Below the pieces are notes generated by a model that saw only the letters and a program-made list of their open reading frames with translations, searched no databases and was not told where the DNA came from. A stretch of 64,000 nucleotides of DNA from Trogon surrucura (lineage: Eukaryota > Chordata > Aves > Trogoniformes > Trogonidae), in the NCBI GenBank assembly GCA_020746105.1, contig CM036657.1, positions 7,665,087-7,729,086 on the forward strand, given 5' to 3'. The stretch's first letter is position 1, and each line of letters opens with the position of its first letter. The translations under genes and the position numbers were made by a program. This document shows, piece by piece, positions 54,150-61,341 of this stretch.

Positions 54150-54497
54150 TGTGGGGGATGGCAGTTGGACTGCTGAAAACCTGGCATGGGTTGAAGACAT
54201 TGACCTTGACAAATTCCCAGTGTACCCTTGAGATGGGAAGTTGTGTGTACTGAGTTTGGACACGTTTGCGGAACCTTCTCCCTCAAGATCCGGAGGGATG
54301 AGCCCAGCCGGAAGCTGCTCAGTGTTAACCAATTAGAACTTGAACCACAAGTGTTTAACCTATAGGCAAAGGCCACGCTACCTTCTTCTACTACCTTCGA
54401 CTATGTATAAAAGGCACACCCTTTGTATAATAAAGGAGCCATTTTTGAGCCACTTTGATCACCATACAGATGTGTCGTGTCTGTCTCTACAATGACA
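54150..54497 (+). mobile_element. 3' LTR of provirus F
   Basis: 348 bp, TGTGGGGGATGG to ACAATGACA. TATA and AATAAA are conserved relative to the 5' LTR. Confidence 0.9.
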
Positions 54498-54712
54498 CTT
54501 TCTGCTGTCCTGCAGAGAAATGGAAAATACCTGCAGGAATTTAAAGGGGAAAAAACAAACATCGCAAGAAAAATCAAAGGCAGAGTTTCCTCTGACTGCA
54601 CACATGAAGGTTTACTTCCAATTGACTTGCTGCTACTTATCTCTCAGCAATAATATGCATTTGCCGATCTCAAGCTCTTAAAAAAACCCAGTGCAATAAT
54701 AATTACCATAAA
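54498..54712. other. No gene seen
   Basis: Short flank between the provirus and the SINE. Nothing was recognised. Confidence 0.4.
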
Positions 54713-54897
54713 ATGAGTTTATGCTCAGTGGGTTGAGCGTGGTGCTTGAAACACCAAAGGGTCGTGGGTTCGATTCCCGTTCAGTTCTCACTTTTGCCTG
54801 ACCTAGTCGAGAGGTGGTGTCCCTGCCCACAACAGGGAGGTTGGATTAAAATGATCTCTAAGGTCCCTTCCAGCCCAGGCCATTCTATGATTCTAAA
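54713..54897 (+). mobile_element. tRNA-Ile-like SINE with CR1 tail, copy 1
   Basis: The head (about 54713-54790) folds like a tRNA: D arm GCTC...GAGC, anticodon stem TGGTG/CACCA and box B GGTTCGATTCC. It resembles avian tRNA-Ile, but the anticodon loop is altered (CTTGAAA). A short linker leads to a CR1-type tail (CCTGCCCACAACAGGGAGG ... CCATTCTATGATTCT). This is the TguSINE1 design, which uses CR1 enzymes for movement. The family name is inferred from the layout. Confidence 0.8.
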
Positions 54898-55285
54898 GCA
54901 GGACATTATGTCTATGATGGAAGCTCCAAAGAAACTTTATCAGGTTATGCTTAAAGAAAGAAGGAGGTAGAAAATGAAGTATTTGCAGACACAAGAAAAT
55001 AGATGGAACAGCAAATGCAGGGAGGGGAAAGAAAAAGGAAATACAACAAAAACAGAAATGCTGTTCATCTGGGGCTTGTTAAATGCTACATGACAGGCAA
55101 CGAATGCTGAAGAATTGTTTTGTTTCATTTAGTGTCACGATTTCAGTGCCCTTCCAGACTGACAGCGTGTTTCCATATCCAAAGGAAAAGACAATTTTAG
55201 TGATGCTGAAGACACTGGGCTCAAGCAACCCTGCTGCAGGTGGGAGAGCAGCAGCTGCAGCACTTGCCAACATCCCAGCAGGAGA
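54898..55285. other. No gene seen
   Basis: AT-rich flank, then a short alanine-coding GC-rich patch near 55230-55265. No domain was recognised. Confidence 0.35.
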
Positions 55286-55396
55286 GTTGTGCCCGGGGAG
55301 GTTCAGGTTGGATATTAGGAAGAATTTCTTTACTGAAAGGGTTGTCAGGTATTGGAACAACCTGGCCAGGGAGGTGGTTCAGTCACCGTCCCCGGA
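55286..55396 (+). mobile_element. CR1 ORF2 C-terminal scrap fused to an ERVL primer site
   Basis: It contains the CR1 sequence coding FRLDIRKNFFTERVVRYWNNL and the downstream GTGGTTCAGTCACCGTCCC. The usual 3' UTR and tail are missing: the sequence passes straight into a retroviral primer-binding site. Confidence 0.75.
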
Positions 55397-55399
55397 GGT

Positions 55400-55417
55400 T
55401 GGCACCCAACGTGGCGC
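55400..55417 (+). other. Degenerate tRNA-Lys(1,2) primer-binding site
   Basis: TGGCACCCAACGTGGCGC differs at two of 18 positions from the canonical site found at 4080 and 22808. Confidence 0.75.
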
Positions 55418-55593
55418 AAGAGGCAATATAAACACCGATCAGGCTCAGAATACTTTGCCAGTTATTTCAAAACGGCTGGGCTCTGATATGTTGCCCGAAT
55501 AGTTTAAATTCCATCTGGCGTGATTGAGAGCATATCAGATCTTTTCTTTGAAAGTTCTGAAGGGTTAGAAGAGAAAACCGGACAGCTCACATC

Positions 55594-56343
55594 ATGTTAT
55601 CTGTCGGTGAAATGTTATGTCATGTCCTTTTAAATGTGGATTCCTCAATGGGTGTCAAAATTTTGTCCAAACTCTCGAGTGTGATTTGGTACATCTTTCT
55701 GTGGTTTGCCTGTTCTGGTTACATAAAGAGAATTTTCACTGTGCTGAGTTTTTTAGTGTTGGTGTATTCTGCAATAATTTGGATGATCGGCATACCTGAA
55801 TACCTTAAGAACACAATGATGAATTTCGTTTCTAACTACACTTTCAATTTCACCTTAAGAAATTATACTCATTTATTTGCTAATCTGAGTCTACCAGGTT
55901 TTGAGGATTGTGATTGTCAATGCAGTTATTTTGATCAAAAGATTGAATTGTTACTGATTCTGATGTTAGTACCCATGAATCTCTTGGCATTGTGGTGTTT
56001 CTGTAGGAATTTGTGCAAGTCATTGAGTATCACCATGTCCTTTCGCACTCAGTCTGTATCAGCAAATGTCGCCCCTGTGACTAGAAAGAAACATCGTAAA
56101 AAGTCAATTGCCCTAACAACAGATGACACAGATCCAGGACAAGGTCCTTCTAAAGTAGCACCATCAGATGACTCAGATTCAGAATCAGAAAGGAAAGCTG
56201 GTACCCCTGTAACTGGGAAGAAACATCTAACAAAGACAAATTGCCCAACATCAGACAATTCTGATCCAGGAGAGCAGCCACTGGATGGCAGGAAACATAT
56301 CCCGTGCCTCACGTCACTGCCAGAAACACTATCTTGGGCCTAG
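55594..56343 (+). CDS. ERVL 5' ORF: predicted three-span membrane glycoprotein with charged tail
   Basis: The 249-codon ORF occupies the gag start position. Hydrophobic segments are at about residues 27-40, 47-67 and 118-138. Between the second and third lie four N-glycosylation sequons (N81, N85, N90 and N97) and a cysteine cluster (C106, C108, C110). The region after 150 is basic (KKHRKK, 165-170) then acidic and repeats itself imperfectly (residues 160-198 and 203-230: PVTxKKH ... TSDxSDPG). The last about 12 residues lie across the deletion joint to integrase. ERVL element B (1299) and, more loosely, D (22721) start with hydrophobic ORFs at the same place. I do not recognise a homologue. 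It could be an N-terminal extension of Gag or a separate accessory membrane protein; no function is shown. Confidence 0.55.
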   Translation: MLSVGEMLCHVLLNVDSSMGVKILSKLSSVIWYIFLWFACSGYIKRIFTVLSFLVLVYSAIIWMIGIPEYLKNTMMNFVSNYTFNFTLRNYTHLFANLSLPGFEDCDCQCSYFDQKIELLLILMLVPMNLLALWCFCRNLCKSLSITMSFRTQSVSANVAPVTRKKHRKKSIALTTDDTDPGQGPSKVAPSDDSDSESERKAGTPVTGKKHLTKTNCPTSDNSDPGEQPLDGRKHIPCLTSLPETLSWA

Positions 56344-56873
56344 AAAAGCAGATCTTGTGGCGACACGGCACTCCAGAAAGAATTGAATCAGATAATGGGA
56401 CTCATTTCAAAAACAATCTTACAGACAATTGGGCTAAAGAACATGGTATTGAATGGGTGTATCATATCCCTTATCATGCACCAGCCTCTGGGAAAATTGA
56501 ACAATACAATGGACTGTTAAAAACTACTCTGAAAGCAATGGGAGGTGGAACTTTTAAAAACTGGGACAAGCATTTAGCACAGGCCACCTGGTTAGTTAAC
56601 ACCAGAGGATCCATCAATCGTGCTGGTCCTGCTCATTCAGAGCCTTTACATAGAGTAGAGGGAGATAAAGTCCCTGTGGTGTATGAAAGGAATTTGTTGG
56701 GGAAGACTGTCTGGGTATTTCCTGCTTCGGGCAAAGGCAAACCCATTCGTGGGGTTGCTTTCGCTCAAGGACCTGGGACTACTTGGTGGGTGATGATGAA
56801 AGACAGTGAAGTTCAATGTGTACCTCAAGGGAATTTAACTCTGGATGAGAACACTCGATTTAATCCTGCATGA
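56304..56873 (+). pseudogene. ERVL integrase, C-terminal half
   Basis: The 189-codon frame includes the second catalytic aspartate (ESDNGTHFKN), the core glutamate region (HAPASGKIEQYNGLLK), and the C-terminal module (LGKTVWVFPASGKGKP, GTTWWVMMKD). It is fused upstream to the 5' ORF by an internal deletion, so the zinc-binding domain and first aspartate are missing. The motifs agree with the minus-strand ERVL at 20441-21400, which confirms the class. Confidence 0.85.
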
Positions 56874-57182
56874 TGTTGTTACATAATACTAACAGTGTTC
56901 AATAAGTGTTTTTCAGAATAATAACCACTGATGACCAGAGCTGACCTCATCAAGTGACATCCAGCAACTGAGCTGGCCTCATCGAGTGACGTCTAGTAAC
57001 TTCTTTGAAGTGAACCTACAACTTATGGACACGAATCTCACATGAATCTTCCTGCCCTGAGAGACTGCTATGATGGATGGAACCCACGATTCTGAACTTC
57101 ATGAACTTACTGAAATTTTCCTTTAAGTAGATCATTAGCTCGTGATCAGTATGACATAAATGGTATGGAATAAGGGGTGGAA
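56874..57182 (+). other. Non-coding 3' region of ERVL element G
   Basis: It has an imperfect direct repeat (GAGCTGACCTCATCAAGTGAC and GAGCTGGCCTCATCGAGTGAC, about 56938-56990) and no env. Confidence 0.6.
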
Positions 57183-57947
57183 TGTCCTGGGTTTAGCTAA
57201 AAACCCAGTCCTGTTTAGTGATTTTTACTTTCCAGTTTAGTGTCTTCTCAAAGGCTGCACGTTCTGAAGTCAGCAGCATGGTTTTGCAGACAGTGTCTGC
57301 TACTGGCAGTGATAACACCTGATGTTTACAGTCACTGCCTGGGACTGGGATGCAGAAAGGTTCTTGCTGATACTTATTCCTGTAGTGATCAAGGCCACTG
57401 CTGGCTCTTGTGTGCCACACTGGGGGTGTCGGGTAGTAAGAGGGGGCACAAGGAAGTAAAAGGTTGCACCTCCAGGGAGTAATAGACAGGACAGGTGACC
57501 AACGAGAGTATTCCATCCCATATACGTCATATTCAGTATAAAACTGAGGGATCACAGGGGTTTAGGCCTCTTTTCTTCAGTAGTCGGCATCCAGGGAGGA
57601 CTCTGTCCAATCTCCTGCTTTTGATCCGGATCCTGAATTCCCAAATCCAGCTCCCTGTATCCAGCTCCCACCGCTGCTGAGCCTGGGGCTTCCCCAGTGC
57701 CTCCTGCTCTGCAGCACCAGTGGAGATTGCTGTCGGGGGAGAGTTGGGCTCAATATCAGATTTGTATATATGTATATAGTTCACTATTTTTATTATTTCC
57801 TAATTCATTAAAGCCATTTTAATTTTATTTTTCCAATCCCTAAGTCTCTCTGCCACATTCCCTTTTTCTTTCCATTTGGTGGGGGGAGAAAGGGTTAGAG
57901 AGTGTCTGCCTGCGTTTTAGTGGCCTGCCGAGTCCTAATCCATGACA
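57183..57947 (+). mobile_element. 3' LTR of ERVL element G
   Basis: 765 bp from TGTCCTGGGTTTAGC to CCTAATCCATGACA. ATTAAAGCC polyadenylation region at about 57808. Same family as 4105-5155. Confidence 0.8.
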
Positions 57948-59569
57948 CAGGCATATCTTCTTACTCCTTAAGTGGCCACTGAATAAATGCCACATCCCCA
58001 GTTCACAGCCCCTTTTTACATCACTGCCATTACCAGTCCTTTGTGTACCCACATTCTGTTACTTAAATTGCTTGCACTTTGTGCTGTGTGTATTCAAACT
58101 GTTGCAAGAATGCTGAAGTGGTATTTCAAAGCACTGGAGACTTGGCTGAAATTATTATTTTTCAAGTCCTGACAGAGCTTGTTTCTCAGGGGGAAAAGAT
58201 AAATTCAGGAGTTACTCTATGAGGTGCGGGACAACTGATCCTCACCCACCAGATACCAACAGCTCAGGTTATGCTCAGCTCTCCATCCTTATATTACAGG
58301 CCTGTATATAAGCCCTACATCTGTAAGTGAGGTGGTAAACTCAAAGATGCTGCTCCCATGCACAAGAGAAATGTGTACATTGGGCCAAACTCTCCTGGCA
58401 AAAATCCACAGAGGACAGTGGACTGATGCCAGCTGAAGATCCTTCCTACTGGTTTAAATGCATTGTTCCCTGCTGCTGGTAGTTGCTTTGCTGGAGTTCG
58501 TGCTGATTAAATCAGCAGTCCTCTCCCCATCTTCTCAGAGCATTCATCTGCTGGTGGTTTGTTTTTTTGTGTATTTTTTCTGTTTTTTCCTTTATTTTGT
58601 TCTAATGGCCAGATTAGGCCAGTGCTGTCCCAAAGCACTCCCAGTCTGCACACAAGATATGAGCATGGCACCAGCCAGCTCAGATCTCATGATACAGGTG
58701 CAAGCTGGATAGAGCCACGTTTGGCCCACAATTCATTTCTTTCAGACTCCTTATCTTCCTGCAATTCAAGTCTCACCCTGAGCATAACCACACTACAAGG
58801 TGGGGTTTTTTGTTGTTGGGTTTGGGTTTTTTGCACAGAGTTTCCTTATAGTTAGCTTTATTTAACCTCATGTTCTCCATAGTCCTTGCACAGTAGACAA
58901 TGATTTGCAAGCCTTTTTTTCTCCCTGCATGGCCATGGAGGTATTGCTCGTGACACCTTTGCTGTCACCAAGGATGGTCTCGCACAAGCGCTAGTTCCCC
59001 TAAGACTTCTCCAAGTACTCGGGGAGGAAAGGGAAGAGGAAATAAGATATTGTTAGGTGCTAAGAAGACAGCCCATCCTTCTCAATAGGTGGGAAAAATC
59101 TCTTCTCAATGTACTATAGGGCAAAGCCTCTGCTCTGTCTAAAGAGATCTTTCTCATGTGCATGGAGTATGCCATTTAGCAGAATTCTAAGAAAAAAATC
59201 CCTTTTTTGCTTGGTGGTGGGTTTTTTTGTTTGGGTTTTTTCCAAGTTCAGCTTCTAAAATAAATACTCTGGAGTAAGTAACATTAATCTCCCTGGGCTC
59301 TGCCTTGAGTCAACAGGAAATGTTGATGCTTCAAAAAGTGATTTAGAGTTACCAGAATTTTGGTCTAAGTCATTCTGCTGGGAAGACTGTCTCCAGGGAG
59401 ATCTGTTGGCAATTAGCCTCAGCAAGGCTTCAAGTAGCCATTTGAGCATCCCTCAAGTATGTAAGTGGGAACCTTCTGCACAGTGAGGGATCCAAGCTGC
59501 ATGAGCAGGAAACCCAAGTCATGCCCTGAGCTCTAATCAGAAGACATCTACATCCCAGATGAATTTCAT
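57948..59569. other. Intronic-looking DNA, no gene seen
   Basis: No exon or repeat was recognised. T-rich low-complexity patches lie at 58559-58595 and 59200-59245. Confidence 0.45.
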
Positions 59570-59750
59570 AGAATCATAGAATGGCCTAGGCTGGAAGGGA
59601 CCTCAGAGATCATTTTAATCCAGCCTCCCTGTCGTGGGCAGGGATGCCTCTCAACTAGATCAGGCAACACATGAGGACCGAACGGGACTTGAACCCGCGA
59701 CCTTTGGTGTTTCAGCACCACGCTCAACCGAGTGAGCTAAACTGGCCCTC
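59570..59750 (-). mobile_element. tRNA-Ile-like SINE with CR1 tail, copy 2
   Basis: The minus-strand head (59750 to about 59677) has box A TAGCTCACTCGGTTGAGC and box B GGTTCAAGTCC, and an anticodon loop shortened to six bases (CTGAAA). The linker and CR1-type tail follow, to ATTCTATGATTCTATGAA at 59570. The tail is highly similar to the copy at 54713, so both come from one family. Confidence 0.8.
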
Positions 59751-60685
59751 AATTTGTCCAAGTTTTGGAGATATTGTTTTTTTCATCAAATCTGGGTTCC
59801 TATCTGAACTCATGACGCCTATGTGTTACTAAGGAGGCAGAGGTGAAGTATTTGTACTGTGATAAAGCCTCAGCTCAACCAAAGCTCCTTGAACACCTTC
59901 AACAGAAAACACCACTACACTCAAAATAACATGAATAATCACCAGGTATCCCTCCCCCACCAGTACTACCTAAAACACTTGAAATAAATTTGTTTTAAAG
60001 ACTAAGTGTAGGGGACATGACTGGATTTTCTTTCTTTTCCCCTCCTTTTCCTTGACTTAATGAAAAAAAAACAAACTAAAAAGATCAATTTTTATGCAAA
60101 CTTAAAAGCACCAAAAATTTATCTCCAGAAGAGTAATTCAAGAAAACTATATGCATCTGGAAGAAAATGAGACTTATAATGGAAGTATGTTTTGAAGCAT
60201 AACTATATATAGTGTTGCTAACACAATGCTGTAATCAAGAATAATGAAGCCCTTCCCCCAGTATACAGGAATGGATTCAATTGTTCACTATGCACATACC
60301 TATATTTTCAAAGTGTAGTTGAAAGCTTTAACTGTCAAAAGGTTCAAGCATTAGCACTCAGACACAAAGTAGTTTAGAAGTGGACTCCTCCATTTATCAC
60401 TCATGTAATAATTAATCTTAAATCTCAATTACACACAAAAGTAGAAGAGGCCCAGATGAACTTTTGAACCCTTCCAAATTGGTTCATCTGAAAGGATAGT
60501 TCAAGATATCCTCACGGCATACACAGCGGTGCAGGATGATACCCACTCTGTATTACCTTCTCTGGGACTTGGCAAACCTTGCAAAGATTATGCCTCCGAT
60601 ACAAACTGTTTGAGCAGGTTTTAATCCTACCCTCCCATCTCTGCTTCCAGGAGAAAGGAGAAATATGGAAAATAACAGGACTCAC
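59751..60685 (-). other. SETBP1 intron downstream of the coding exon
   Basis: The splice donor GTGAGT is the complement of 60680-60685. The ORF frame continues past it for some 58 codons, but that part has no resemblance to the protein and is taken as intron. No repeat was seen. Confidence 0.6.
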
Positions 60686-61341
60686 CTTTTTGGAGTGTGA
60701 TTTGTCCTCTTTAGCTGCTTTGCTATTTTTACTAGCTCTGGAAAGCTTCTGCTCCCCAGACTGCTTGATTGTGATTTTGATCTCAGGAGGGCAAATATAG
60801 TTCTCCAAGTTCTTTGGTGGCTTCTTAGCTCTCTTGGTGGTCTGGATCTTTAGTTTTAAACTCCCCTCCGTGAAGTTAGCCTCCTTGATGGAAAATTCCT
60901 GCTCCTCCAGGCTATCTCCTGCCACCCATTTCTCACTGTCTGCATTGGAAGTGGTATCCATGTCTCTCCCAGAACCCAGCTCGTAATCTTCCTCAGGCTC
61001 CAGCCTCTCACTGCTCACCACGATCCCTTTCCCAGAGCCCACTGTGGACAGCACCATCTCCCCACCACAGCCAGAGGCAGGCGGAGGTTTCGCAGAGGTA
61101 ACAGCAGCTGACAGAAAGTCTGCCTCACCTCCCCTTTGCCAGGAACTGCCCAAAGTCTCCTTGGGCTCCATTAGCAATACCACAATGCCCTGGAGTTTTA
61201 TCAGAGGGAAGGGAAGCACAGGAAGGGATAAGGAGAGCAAAGACGGGTACAATCCCAGGGAACAAATAGTAACTGTCCACCAAATCCAACGTCCCAATCG
61301 TCCAGATGCTGCAAGGAGCTCAGAAGAGACCAAATCTGCCA
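60686..61341 (-). CDS. SETBP1: SETBP1, first coding exon (coding 60686-61171)
   Basis: On the minus strand a strong acceptor (long pyrimidine tract, TTTTGACAG) precedes the exon at 61341. 61341-61172 is 5' UTR, and ATG at 61171-61169 starts METxETLxSSxQRGGE-like sequence, here [20 protein letters not shown]. The 162 codons include [40 protein letters not shown] and [21 protein letters not shown] recognise these as the highly conserved N-terminus of SET-binding protein 1, a large nuclear AT-hook protein that binds DNA and the SET oncoprotein. The exon ends in phase 0 after SHSKK at GTGAGT. The frame is open with no lesion, so the exon looks functional or recently so. Confidence 0.9.

Larger units (their letters stand above)
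48629..54497 (+). mobile_element. Alpha/beta-type provirus F
   Basis: 5' LTR 48629-48976, primer-binding site 48979-48996, gag 49205-51181, dUTPase-protease about 50980-51761, RT about 51890-52530, the end of integrase 52575-52911, env 52847 to about 54135, polypurine tract 54131-54149, 3' LTR 54150-54497. The two 348-bp LTRs differ at about 13 positions by eye, mostly transitions, so the insertion is of moderate age. The core order and the dUTPase resemble betaretroviruses, while env and the primer site resemble avian alpharetroviruses. Flanks do not show a 6-bp duplication (GGCTAA and CTTTCT). Confidence 0.9.
55397..57947 (+). mobile_element. ERVL element G lacking its 5' LTR
   Basis: Order: degenerate tRNA-Lys(1,2) primer site (55400-55417), leader, membrane-protein-like ORF 55594-56343, direct jump to the integrase C-terminal half 56304-56873, non-coding 310 bp, polypurine stretch (AATAAGGGGTGGAA) and 3' LTR 57183-57947. 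The leader from 55494 to about 55670 aligns with the complement of 1215-1390 in element B, and the LTR family is the same. The 5' LTR is replaced by CR1 sequence, so the left end is a recombination joint. Most of gag and pol is deleted. Confidence 0.8.

Noticed and set aside
54720-54790. tRNA gene
   Set aside because: Box A and box B are good, but the anticodon loop is aberrant, the acceptor stem does not close, and a CR1-type tail follows. It is a SINE head.
59677-59750. tRNA gene on the minus strand
   Set aside because: Same SINE architecture, with a six-base anticodon loop that a functional tRNA would not have.
60512-60685. Extension of the SETBP1 ORF past 60686
   Set aside because: A consensus donor GTGAGT lies at the end of the conserved coding part, and the 58 codons beyond show no resemblance to the protein. 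It is intron read-through.
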